This document shows positions 15,694-25,500 of a stretch of DNA of 46,541 bases, in pieces. A model generated the notes under the pieces. That model made no database searches, was not told where the DNA came from, and saw only the letters and a program-made list of their open reading frames with translations. The DNA comes from a virus, in IMG/VR virus record IMGVR_UViG_3300042383_000676, positions 1 to 46,541 of that record. The stretch is one strand, 5' to 3'. Numbering within the stretch: the first letter of the stretch is position 1; every line of letters starts with the position of its first letter. Both the position numbers and the translations under genes were made by a program.

Positions 15694-17391
15694 TTATAGA
15701 ATAATCGCTTCAATTATTTTAACACCGGTGTCTACACTACTCTCAAGCGCAATTCCAAACATATTTTGTGTAGATTCTGAATATTGTGCTGCCCCATTAG
15801 GACCAGCAACCAATCGATCACCTTTGTTGATTTTTCCAATAACTTTTACGGGAACTCGGCCTTTTAACGCAATATATGTACCACCAACTAAATCCATATT
15901 CATCATAAATGCAGGATTGGTTGATACTACTCCAATGGCTCTAAAACCCATTTGACAAGCAGTAACTTCTTTATCACCACCTATCATCACAACTGTTCCA
16001 GCTTCATACGCTTGATCTGTTAGATATTTTTCAGCCAAGTCAGCATATCTTGCTTGAGTAGCTGTGCCATTAAATATATTTGCGGTTAAATTGCCTTCTG
16101 CATCTCTTGCTGCGATTGAATTAACTGTTGCAGCAGTATCTGCACCATGATAAGTGGCACCATTCCCTGTCCCAACCCGTAAGTTATCAGCTTTATCAGC
16201 AGTTGAATATACATATCCTGCATATATATTATTGTATTTAAAATCAGTTGATCCAATATTAGAAGTTAATGTTGCACCAGGTAAAATATCAGTAGCAACC
16301 AACTTCATTGGTGTTTTTAATCCATTTGACGTAGTATTAAATATAATAGTATCATTAAAAATATTTTCAATAGTTGGAATCATTGTATATGAACTAATAG
16401 TAGTACCATATGGAATTGATAGTTTTGTATTTACTGTCCAAGATGTACCAGACCCACTAACAATGTATGTACCAGTTGGAATACCAACACCCCATAAAAA
16501 CTGACCAATTGCCACACCGGTACTGGCAGCAAGTGTTAATGTTTTATCAGCAATACCACCAGTTGTTGTCCATATCGCAGTATCAGTTGTCATGGGCTTG
16601 TTATATACATGCAACTTTGCGGTTGGTAACCCAACATTAAACCCAGTATCAGCAAATATTGCACTATTACCACTTTGCTGTACAAATATACTAGCATCAA
16701 CCCCACCTAAGCTATCACTGTTAGTAGCAGTTCCCCAGAATCTGTGTATAGTACTGGTTTTCCCTGGATGGACAGGATCATGCGTATTACATAATGTTAC
16801 ACCTGGATGAATGTAATCAAACCCAGATATTGGATTTAATGTTGGTTCTAATTGGAATTGTTGCAAATCTGCACTAATTGTAAATACTGTTGTCCCATTT
16901 ACAATCGCCTCGATAATATCATGTGATCCACCATCTACATCATATACATTTACGAATTCAAAGCTAGTACCAAGAACATCTTTCTGTGGTGGGCCAACAA
17001 GTACATAGCCGGGGGTACCGGACGTACTTCCAGTTAATGAATATACATATAATTGCTTGTTTGCTCTATCATACCAAAAATCACCTTCAGTAAGATATGA
17101 TGGTCTTTCTGATGATATATCCGCACCATTTGTTACACGCCACTGTAAATTATTATCATAAAACTTTAATTTGTTACTGGCACTATCAAACCATAATTGA
17201 CCAGTGATCGGTCTAGTTGGTGAGTTTGTGTTTGAAAAATTTTCTAATAAATAAAGGAAATTTTCATTTTGAATGGTTCCGTACCCAGCATAATTTTTCC
17301 CAACTAATGATAATTCAGTTGTGTTATCAATTGTTCCATCAGATACTGTTGTTAATTGTGTACCATTATATGTATTAATGATATATGTCAT
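15694..17391 (-). CDS. Tail fibre-like virion protein, 565 residues
   Basis: A structural protein paralogous to its upstream neighbour (17402-19396). Both open with a domain containing LVGKNYAGYG, then GQLWFD, then a DFWYD/DLWVD unit and a RFWGTATNSD-LGGVD unit. The mid-part contains a small module with GIPTGTYIVSGSGTSWTVN (about residues 295-313). The C-terminal domain (about 449-565) begins DLAEKYLTDQAYEAGTVVMI and is a type often seen at the ends of cyanophage fibre proteins, perhaps a trimerisation or chaperone-like cap (inference). ATG 17391 is preceded by TAAGGAATAATAA. The gene is separated from neighbours by about 10 bases, in one late transcript. Confidence 0.8.
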   Translation of the reverse strand: MTYIINTYNGTQLTTVSDGTIDNTTELSLVGKNYAGYGTIQNENFLYLLENFSNTNSPTRPITGQLWFDSASNKLKFYDNNLQWRVTNGADISSERPSYLTEGDFWYDRANKQLYVYSLTGSTSGTPGYVLVGPPQKDVLGTSFEFVNVYDVDGGSHDIIEAIVNGTTVFTISADLQQFQLEPTLNPISGFDYIHPGVTLCNTHDPVHPGKTSTIHRFWGTATNSDSLGGVDASIFVQQSGNSAIFADTGFNVGLPTAKLHVYNKPMTTDTAIWTTTGGIADKTLTLAASTGVAIGQFLWGVGIPTGTYIVSGSGTSWTVNTKLSIPYGTTISSYTMIPTIENIFNDTIIFNTTSNGLKTPMKLVATDILPGATLTSNIGSTDFKYNNIYAGYVYSTADKADNLRVGTGNGATYHGADTAATVNSIAARDAEGNLTANIFNGTATQARYADLAEKYLTDQAYEAGTVVMIGGDKEVTACQMGFRAIGVVSTNPAFMMNMDLVGGTYIALKGRVPVKVIGKINKGDRLVAGPNGAAQYSESTQNMFGIALESSVDTGVKIIEAIIL

Positions 17392-17401
17392 TTATTATTC
17401 C

Positions 17402-19396
17402 TTATAAAATACCAGTAAAAATTATATAGTTGAATCCAGATGCTGGGCTTGATATATTTGGTAATGAAAAATTTGCAGCATCAATGATATAACTTGGCCC
17501 CAATACAGCAAATAAATCCGGGTATTGTGATCGCAATCGTGCAGATCCATTGCATATTAAATATCCAGTTGGAAGTGTCAATGATGGATATAACATAATA
17601 CTACCAACAACTACTGTAGAAACATTACTTAAAAATGTTTGTTTTGATACACTATATAAATTACTAGATCCAAATACCAATACTTCTGGGAATTGTTGAG
17701 TACCAACTGATCCAGTTTGTGAAATATTAAGAGTCCATCTGGTATCATCATTCTGAACCGCACTTTCAATATAAGTCCCTGGGGTAATTCCCTCCCCAGA
17801 GATAGTCATACCAACTTCGATTGTGCCATAAGTTACACTAGCAATAGTTAATAAGGTGCCTGTTATATACCCATTTGCTTCAGCTGCATATTCCCTATAT
17901 ACTAAAAATTTATCAGTTGCATCAGAATCTAATAATTCCTCTTTACCAGTAATTATTGTTTGATTAGCAGTAGTATTAAACACCAAACTATTTTGAGCAG
18001 ATGACCCGTTATATGATATTGGCGCAGCACTTTCGATATCGCCAATAATACTAAATTGTGATGTAGTTGCTAAATAACCCGCCGATCCAGATACACTACC
18101 AGCCACATTTCCTGTTACATTTCCTGTTACATTACCAATAACATTACCAACGAAATTTTGAACATATAAGTTTCTAAACTGATATTGGCTTGAACCGATA
18201 TCATATACACCAGAATTTCCTGGTAATATAATTGATCCAGATATAGGTGATCCAACAGAATCTAATTTACTTACACGTACAATACCATTGGAAATGGTTA
18301 AATCATTACCAATTATTGCACTTAATCCAACTTTTATACCACCAGCAGTATTAATACTTGGAGTGGTGGCTGATGCATTATTTCCACCTGTGATAGTTAA
18401 TCCAACTGCAGTAGTTATTCCATTTACATGCAATGTTGAAATAGGTTGATTTGTACCAATTCCTACCAATTTATCTGGATGGAAGAAAGCTACTGTATTT
18501 AAGTTATCACTTAAATCTTTTAATCGTATTTCTAATGTATTGTTTCCTATATTAGATGAGATTAAGTAGTTTGATGCATGAATTGAATCATTACCAATAT
18601 TTAAATTATAATCATTACCAATATTTAATTTATTAACACTGAATTCCAATCCAGGTTTTATGATATTATTCTGATCATTTCGTAAAAAATGTGTATTATC
18701 AACCCCACCTAATTTATCACTGTCAGTTGCTGTCCCCCAAAATCTATAACTTAACCCATTGAAATCAGGTCTAGTTTGTCCAGGGTATAACGCATCATCA
18801 GAATTAATCAGTGTAATACCTTGTTGAATAGTTTTAAATCCAGATATAGCTTTTTTTGGAACAAATTTTTGTGAACTTATAACTGCTACTCTATTATTTT
18901 CAGAATATAATGAAATTACGTTATGACTAGAATTTGATGAATCGTAGATTGTTTCAACAATTTGTCCAGACAATGCACCTTGACTATATTGTGGTCCAAC
19001 TAGCGTCCAATTAGTTCCAGATCCAGAGTAAATATATAATTGCTGATTGATTGTATCTACCCATAAATCACCAGTACTAGCAGAAGATGGTTTACTAATC
19101 GCTTTCTTAACGGCACCGGCAGCACCCCAGTTATTAGGTGTACCATCTAAATTTACCATTAATTGGCTATTAACATTATCAAACCATAATTGACCTTGAA
19201 TTGGGTTCGATGGTGGGTTTGAATTAGCAAAGCTTTCCATCAAATGTAAAAAATTATTTGCAATATGTGAGCTATACCCTGCATAATTCTTACCAACAAA
19301 TGTTAAACTTGTTTGAGTATTGATCGTTTTGTCTATAACAGTTATAGGTTGTTTTGTTGGATTTGATGATTCTGTATATGAAACTATATATGACAT
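17402..19396 (-). CDS. Tail fibre protein with C-terminal collar domain, 664 residues
   Basis: A structural protein with the same N-terminal layout as the following 565-residue paralogue (FVGKNYAGYS, GQLWFD, DLWVD, RFWGTATDSDKLGGVD). Its middle is long beta-type repeat-like sequence including three close copies of GNVxGNV/GNVTGNV (DNA near 18110-18160). The C-terminus (about residues 599-664; SIMLYPSLTLPTGYLICNGS) matches the phage tail-collar domain found in short and long tail fibre proteins, including T4 gp12. ATG 19396 follows TGGAGTTTAATAG. It may be a gp12-like short fibre, but the rest of the protein is unlike T4 gp12, so only 'collar-domain fibre' is safe. Confidence 0.82.
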   Translation of the reverse strand: MSYIVSYTESSNPTKQPITVIDKTINTQTSLTFVGKNYAGYSSHIANNFLHLMESFANSNPPSNPIQGQLWFDNVNSQLMVNLDGTPNNWGAAGAVKKAISKPSSASTGDLWVDTINQQLYIYSGSGTNWTLVGPQYSQGALSGQIVETIYDSSNSSHNVISLYSENNRVAVISSQKFVPKKAISGFKTIQQGITLINSDDALYPGQTRPDFNGLSYRFWGTATDSDKLGGVDNTHFLRNDQNNIIKPGLEFSVNKLNIGNDYNLNIGNDSIHASNYLISSNIGNNTLEIRLKDLSDNLNTVAFFHPDKLVGIGTNQPISTLHVNGITTAVGLTITGGNNASATTPSINTAGGIKVGLSAIIGNDLTISNGIVRVSKLDSVGSPISGSIILPGNSGVYDIGSSQYQFRNLYVQNFVGNVIGNVTGNVTGNVAGSVSGSAGYLATTSQFSIIGDIESAAPISYNGSSAQNSLVFNTTANQTIITGKEELLDSDATDKFLVYREYAAEANGYITGTLLTIASVTYGTIEVGMTISGEGITPGTYIESAVQNDDTRWTLNISQTGSVGTQQFPEVLVFGSSNLYSVSKQTFLSNVSTVVVGSIMLYPSLTLPTGYLICNGSARLRSQYPDLFAVLGPSYIIDAANFSLPNISSPASGFNYIIFTGIL

Positions 19397-19399
19397 CTA

Positions 19400-19999
19400 T
19401 TAAACTCCAGATAATGATTGAATTCGAACTGTATAATCAATTTGAACTAATCTATTCAATGATTTTTGCACTGGATGAAAAATTACATGGGTTAATAACA
19501 TATTACTACCATATGGGTCATAACTACGTAGTCCCAATTCATCAAATACATATGCACTTTCCCCATTTGTGGTAGTATCATATGCCGCCTGATTGGTAGG
19601 CTCACCATAATCCAATAAACATGATACTAAAATATCTGTATAATTATTACCAGTATTATGTATTACCTCAATTCTATTTCTACTTGGGTCTAAGTTCCCA
19701 CTTACAGTATCATTAACAATTTTTGAATATGTTTTATTATATAAATTTGCATTGGATCCTGAGCTATTTGGTGTTAAATAAGTAATAATACCAGTAGGAT
19801 CAACTACTGTACCACCATTTCCAAATGCCATTTCATATATAAACTGTTGTCCTTTATTGGCAACACTATTTGCTAATGCAATACTTATATTTTCATAATG
19901 AATTGCATTACGTTTGTTAACGAATATCTCTTGAGTTGTTGGATCAAATATCTTAATATGGCCTTCAACATGTATTCCTGTTTTTTCTTTACTCTGCAT
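19400..19999 (-). CDS. Virion structural protein, 199 residues
   Basis: A small structural protein, unassigned. I place the start at ATG 19999 (MQSKEKTGIH). The longer frame to 20029 begins with TTG lying inside a late-promoter motif (20018-20027), so that start would not be transcribed from it. AGAGAGATTACC precedes the chosen ATG. The N-terminal part (GHIKIFDPTTQEIFVNKRNA, IHYENISIALAN) is a pattern I recall from cyanophage-type structural clusters. The rest is beta-rich, with IFHPVQKSLNRLVQIDYTVR near the end. It lies between the protease and the fibre genes, and its own promoter motif suggests separate late expression. Confidence 0.72.
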   Translation of the reverse strand: MQSKEKTGIHVEGHIKIFDPTTQEIFVNKRNAIHYENISIALANSVANKGQQFIYEMAFGNGGTVVDPTGIITYLTPNSSGSNANLYNKTYSKIVNDTVSGNLDPSRNRIEVIHNTGNNYTDILVSCLLDYGEPTNQAAYDTTTNGESAYVFDELGLRSYDPYGSNMLLTHVIFHPVQKSLNRLVQIDYTVRIQSLSGV

Positions 20000-20017
20000 G
20001 GTAATCTCTCTATATCC

Positions 20018-20027
20018 TATATTTATC
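20018..20027 (-). promoter_or_regulatory. Putative late (gp55-type) promoter
   Basis: On the minus strand GATAAATATA; the 8-base GATAAATA core (20020-20027) lies 20 bases before ATG 19999. It is in the short gap after the protease stop codon (20043). Confidence 0.55.
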
Positions 20028-20042
20028 AATTAATATTATCTA

Positions 20043-21722
20043 CTAATTTAATCCATATCTTAGTTTTTTTGGTCTAGGGTAAACTACACCTGTAGATGGT
20101 CTAAATTTATAATTTGTTTTTGGAAATATAATATTAATGGTGTATCTCTCCAAATTGTGATATAAATATTTATTTGGGCCATTTTGTAAATCATATAAAT
20201 CAGAAGTACCCCCAGAGGTAGACGTTAGTTGTCCAGTTTTAGCATAAGATGTAATATAATTCTTTGCAGCAGCTTGCGCCATATTTGGATATATTTCTAG
20301 TGCACATGCTAATACGCCACACACTTGTGGTGATGCCATTGATGTCCCAGATATTTTTCCTTTATAATATGATGAATTTCTAGGATCAGTGGATGCCGCA
20401 TATGTCCCATTATCATTAAAAGAACTCATTATATATTTACCTGGAGCATACAGGGATATTGCAGGACCTGTATTACTAAATGATGCTTTTCGTTCAGTAT
20501 AAATTGTATCTATTGCACCAACTCCAATTACTCCAGGAACAGACCCTGGTGTTGAACCACGATGTGTGTACCACAAATATGATGTACCACCATATGTTGC
20601 GTTAAAAGTATTATCATAATCTGGTCCAGAGGATACATCTATTAAAAATGAATCATTACCAGCCGCTGCAACTATTATAATACCATCGTTAATTGCCTGT
20701 TGTATGTCAGATGCCATTGAAGTACTATAATATGGCACTGCCGCAATTGCTGATGTATTATATATACCAGCATTTGTTAACTCAGTTACAGTTAATGCAG
20801 TTGAATAATCACCAACACTAATTCCACGCTTTATTGCATGTGTAATAGAACCCGTACCAAGTGATGACGATGGAAATGTTACAGTAGTTCCATAACTACA
20901 ATTACAAATTGTTGGATTTTTCACCCCAGTTAACGGATTTATTGCCTTATTTCTATGAAACGCCCTAATGTAATCCCATAATATTAATGCATCCATTGTG
21001 TTTGAATTTGGAGACACTCCGAATGGACTAATATTATATATATTAGCATCTCTAGCCCATCCATTTGTATTACCGGCAACCGTTCCTGCAACATGACACC
21101 CATGATTGTTTTCTGGACCGGTATATGGGGTGTATACATATTGCCCAGATAACGCTGTAGTAGCATCATTATCTATTGATGATGCTATCGAATTTAATGA
21201 ATGCCAATCAAATTGATTAACTCTACTCCCACCAGTACCATCTGAATTAACACTAAATTCTGGGTGTTCAGGATTGATATGACCATCAATTATAATAACA
21301 TCAACATGTCTCCCACTTGTTGTTGTTGAAATAGTTTCCGTTAGTGTTGAAGTGCCATTACTTCCCCAATTCGCAGTTTGGTCACCTTTTACACATCTAG
21401 ATAGCCCCCAATTATAATAAGAACTACTATTAGATGATGACTTGTCAAATGCTTCAACTGGTGTGGTCCAGTTTGGTGTAATCGTAGATAATACCAAACT
21501 CGCTAATTCAATATTGGTTATTCTAGGATCTAATAACAACTTTTGTACTTCGTCATAAGTTAATAAATAATGTGTATTTTTACTTAATGGTCTTCTTTTA
21601 TATACTGAAACTTCCCTATCCGGGACATTCTCAGTCCCACCAATGGTCTCCATATCTATATAAAATTGGTCCAACTCTGACTCATCATTTAGTGTAATAA
21701 TATATTCAGAATAATCACTCAT
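20043..21722 (-). CDS. Subtilisin-family (S8) serine protease, 559 residues
   Basis: A protease of the subtilisin clan encoded inside the fibre gene cluster. All catalytic elements are visible. Asp146 lies in DVIIIDGHI, His207 in NNHGCHVAGTVAGN, the oxyanion Asn356 in VAAAGNDS and the nucleophile Ser461 in SGTSMASPQVCG. An N-terminal part of about 100 residues precedes the catalytic domain and includes TYDEVQKLLLDPRITNIELA, which resembles an inhibitory pro-domain; there is no evident signal peptide. The C-terminus (about 500-559) is an extra, basic-aromatic segment. Cys is found next to His207 (HGCH rather than HGTH). It starts just after the 283-residue fibre gene, with GGAG upstream. Plausible roles are cleaving a virion precursor or degrading host surface protein, both inferred. 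Confidence 0.92.
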   Translation of the reverse strand: MSDYSEYIITLNDESELDQFYIDMETIGGTENVPDREVSVYKRRPLSKNTHYLLTYDEVQKLLLDPRITNIELASLVLSTITPNWTTPVEAFDKSSSNSSSYYNWGLSRCVKGDQTANWGSNGTSTLTETISTTTSGRHVDVIIIDGHINPEHPEFSVNSDGTGGSRVNQFDWHSLNSIASSIDNDATTALSGQYVYTPYTGPENNHGCHVAGTVAGNTNGWARDANIYNISPFGVSPNSNTMDALILWDYIRAFHRNKAINPLTGVKNPTICNCSYGTTVTFPSSSLGTGSITHAIKRGISVGDYSTALTVTELTNAGIYNTSAIAAVPYYSTSMASDIQQAINDGIIIVAAAGNDSFLIDVSSGPDYDNTFNATYGGTSYLWYTHRGSTPGSVPGVIGVGAIDTIYTERKASFSNTGPAISLYAPGKYIMSSFNDNGTYAASTDPRNSSYYKGKISGTSMASPQVCGVLACALEIYPNMAQAAAKNYITSYAKTGQLTSTSGGTSDLYDLQNGPNKYLYHNLERYTINIIFPKTNYKFRPSTGVVYPRPKKLRYGLN

Positions 21723-21723
21723 A

Positions 21724-22575
21724 CTATTGCTCCAATGGTAATAATGTCAAAGTGATAGTAAATGTACCAGCAGATGAATTGGTATTTGTTATTGCTAACA
21801 AAATATTTGTCGATGCTGGTGATTCATTACTAAATCCAATTACACCGGGTGCTATAGGCACGGTGGTATTAGCAGTTGTAACTACTTCCGCAATAATACC
21901 GGTCGTTGTTGGATCTACAGAAATAAGTCTAGCAGCATCTGCAGTTCGGGATGCGGCATCTGTATAGATCCTTACCCATGCGCCACCAATACTCGATGCG
22001 GTTTGAACACTGTACAATACATATCCGTTATACCCAGTTATTGTTAGATTTGCAGTTGCGCCAGCCGCAATTAATGTTGTTGTTGCACTAGCCTGTGTTC
22101 TAGCTGGTTTATTCGTTAATGAAGTATAGTTGCCACTAAATCCAGAAATAACTCCATTATTAATTGTAATACTTGTACCATCTATCTTAACTCCACCTAA
22201 TACCGATGCAGTAGCAGTTGGTAATGTATATGCAGCAGCACTGCTAATTATTCCATTATTAATTGTAATACTTGTACCATCTATCTTAACTCCACCTAAT
22301 GCCGTTGTAGTCGCAGTTGGTAATGTATATGCAGCAGTACTACTAATTACTCCATTATTAATTGTAATACTTGTACCATCAACTTTAACTCCACCTAATG
22401 CCGTTGTAGTCGCAGTTGGTAATGTATATGATGGTATCGAATTAACTGCCGTGTATAAATCAGTAAAGTTGCTATTAATTTTTATAGCACCTTGTCGCAA
22501 TGTATCACCAGTTCCATCATTTGCGATGGAACCAGTTGATAATATGAGTTGTTGCGTTGTCGTCCATGTTGTCAT
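21724..22575 (-). CDS. Fibre-type structural protein with three 33-residue repeats
   Basis: A 283-residue protein. The N-terminus (SIANDGTGDTLRQGAIKINS, NFTDLYTAVNS) is a common attachment-type start of fibre proteins in T4-like phages. It is followed by three near-identical 33-residue units (consensus YTLPTATTTALGGVKxDGTS, ITINNGVISS) at about residues 50-148, the phage tail 'GGVKVDGTSI' repeat. The C-terminal 115 residues are Thr/Ala/Ile-rich with strands, ending LTLLPLEQ. ATG 22575 is preceded by AAGGAATAAAC. It follows the giant virion gene by 14 bases and precedes the protease by one base. It may be a baseplate-bound fibre or decoration protein. Confidence 0.78.
   Translation of the reverse strand: MTTWTTTQQLILSTGSIANDGTGDTLRQGAIKINSNFTDLYTAVNSIPSYTLPTATTTALGGVKVDGTSITINNGVISSTAAYTLPTATTTALGGVKIDGTSITINNGIISSAAAYTLPTATASVLGGVKIDGTSITINNGVISGFSGNYTSLTNKPARTQASATTTLIAAGATANLTITGYNGYVLYSVQTASSIGGAWVRIYTDAASRTADAARLISVDPTTTGIIAEVVTTANTTVPIAPGVIGFSNESPASTNILLAITNTNSSAGTFTITLTLLPLEQ
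22143..22439 (-). repeat. Three tandem 99-bp coding repeats
   Basis: Three direct units of 99 bp (33 codons) start near 22151, 22250 and 22349 on the plus-strand text, recognised by TCCATTATTAATTGTAATAC in each. The two right-hand units are closer to each other than to the leftmost one. Unit number could vary by recombination. Confidence 0.85.
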
Positions 22576-22589
22576 AGTTTATTCCTTAA

Positions 22590-25500
22590 TTATAAAGTCC
22601 ATTGTAACCCAGTTTTCTTGACTATAGTAATCTTCGTACCAGCTGGTACAGGTCTTGTTAATCGTATTTTTTTCGAAGTTCCATCAACTGAAAAATCAGC
22701 ATCAAACTGTACATCACCAGCTGGACTATATGGCGAAATATTCAAATTAAATACTATATACGGATGTTTTTTTAATCTTATATGTGCTGAAAAAAACTCC
22801 CAGTTATTATAATCAGTTAAGAAATCTTCACTAGTATGAGAAGAGATACATCTATATGTATATATTCCATAACTTATTATATCACCGATATTATAGGTTG
22901 TTGTTATTGACCAGCTTGTAACTTCATAATGCACAAATACATCAATTTCATCACATTGACCATAATTATTCGGTATCACACTTGTAAATTCTTCAGGTAA
23001 ATCCCACTCAGTAACTGCTTTTGATGGGATAAATGTCACATCAACCATATTAGAAAATGAGCTCATGGTAACATGTTCAGTAACATTATTATCACGATAT
23101 GAAATAATAGTACTTGGTCCAATATTTTGAACTTCTGTCCCAGATTCATATAGGTTTACTGCACCAGTTCCCATTGTTCCACGTCTTATTTGACTCAACG
23201 TGTTGTCATGAATTTTAAAGTACTCAATTCGTTCACCATTAATATCAATCACACCTGGTTTATTTTTCTTTATGTCAGGTATATCAAAATTATCTGTGTT
23301 CTTTAAATATATCACATCATCAGTTATGTAAAAATCCTGAGTCAATTCAGTTCGTTGATCATAATTCAAATTTTTATATTGGAATCTGTTCAACATATCT
23401 TTAAACTGCATATATGAAACCCGTGTAGTTTTATTACTATTATAGGTAATAATATCAAATACATCTTCTGTCGTAGGTTCAAATAATAATGTTAAACTAA
23501 TTTTATCAGGGTTTATTATAAAATCAACACCTGGTGTTAATAATTTTCCAGTTTTTACAACCCATATATAATCCTCATTTATAATTTCATTTGGAAGCTG
23601 GATAATACCACCCAACACTTCTAAATTATAATAATATTGTGAAGAATCTTGTACAGGTATAATATCTGGTGTAGCATCAATCTCTATCCTTGATACACCC
23701 AAAATTGTATTATTATAAGAACTAAATATAACCACAATATTGTTAGGTCCAATTACAGTATCAAATATGATCCCAGCGGGTGATCCACCAAATGCTGGAA
23801 TATAAGTGTATTCAGAACTCAATAATATGCGTTGATCTATTCTAACAATCATATTGATTTCATTCGGTGATGCATCACCAACGATACTAGTTAATATATA
23901 TGCTTGTGTTTTAGGTCTATTATCACCAACAACTTTCTGTGATGTTGTTATAGTAAATGTTCTTTCAGCATTACTAGCAAGAATATAATGAACAATCGCA
24001 TTAGGTGGTATAGGATTAGAAAATATAAACTTCAAAACACCATCAACATTTTCAATATGATTTGATAAGAATTCACCATGAAAATATGCATATGCAGTTA
24101 CACTAATAGAAGAATTCCACATTGTTTTGGTTGCAAATATTGTTTGACCACCATTCCCAACAAAAAATCCAGTATCTAATATATCAGATCCATTTACACC
24201 AATACTGAAAATAGTTACAATGAAGCCTTCATCAGGTGCCGTTGTAAATGTAATAGTATTGTCATCATAGTTAACAATATAATCAACACCAATTTCTTGG
24301 TAAACAATCTCTGAAAGTAATTCATCATCTTCATTTCTAAAAAATGATTCAACCGTAACGATTAATGATTGGTTACTATTCATTCGTTGGCCAATATCAA
24401 ATATAGTATCTTCACCATTTGCAACATGCTTTTCAACTTTAATATTGCCTGAAACAACTGATTGACTATCATATACCTTAATAGAGACTGCATCTACCAA
24501 TTGACCAGGAACTATTTCCTCTGGAGCATAACTAGTATTTTCTGTTACAAGCCCATCCCCATCAACATTGACATCACTTGGTGAAATTCCTGTTGCTGAG
24601 GTATATGCCAAATTCCCACCATCATAAGAGGTGTCATAATCTTCCTCATATGGTTTAATTGAGCCATCACTTGTAATTTTTCTTAAAATGATTACATCGC
24701 CTTCATTAATACTAACATTTATAGGTATATTAATACTAACATACCCATTAATACCAACTGTGACCTCATCGTTAGATTCCGATTCAACCAACGCTGTTTT
24801 CATTACGGCATTAATATTTGTTTGAAAATGTTCTGGTCCAGTAGCGCCAGGCATAATTCCATAGTATTGATCATCAATTCTAGTACCATTTAAATATACA
24901 GTAATTAACGTACCAATTTCTGGGACATATGGCAAATCTATTGAATGTTCATTAGCACCAACATTTACTGCATGATCATCATAAGTTGTATCATAATTAT
25001 CCCATCTATCAGATGCATATGGTGTGCTATCCCATCCTTTATTGTATTCAAAATTCATACCATCAACGATTACACCACCATAGTCAACACCAGTCATTAA
25101 TTGTGATAAATCTTTACCCAAATCGGTAGAAGATGGATTATAAAAATGTTGAATTCTGTCAGCCGCATTTAATGTTGAAACATCTTTACTATATGTAATT
25201 TCTATAATAGACCCAATTACAGGTATTGTATCAAATGTTATTGAGCCAGTTACTTTACTGAAGTAAATATTATATTCAGGATTTATTGGTTCATGTACTA
25301 TAGCTAATGTGTATACACCTCTAGAAATTTCAACACCGTTTATAGTTACTAATGCTTTTCCAATCTTAATATCTGGTGCCCATGATAATCCATAAGTACT
25401 GTTTACACCATCCGCTTCAAAACTTTCAGTTTCTTCTAATTTATTAATACTATAATCATTAGTAATTCTATCGAATTTTAAACCAATTGTATTAGTTCTG

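Noticed and set aside
17402-19396. Naming the collar-domain protein gp12
   Set aside because: Only the C-terminal collar domain fits T4 gp12; the remaining 600 residues do not.
20000-20029. Extended start of the 199-residue structural gene at 20029
   Set aside because: The codon is TTG and overlaps the late-promoter motif; ATG 19999 is better placed.
22143-22439. CRISPR-like array
   Set aside because: The repeats are 99 bp, coding and in frame, with no spacers.
22130-22621. 163-residue plus-strand frame over the repeat region
   Set aside because: It is an antisense shadow that mirrors the 33-residue repeats; no promoter or ribosome site.
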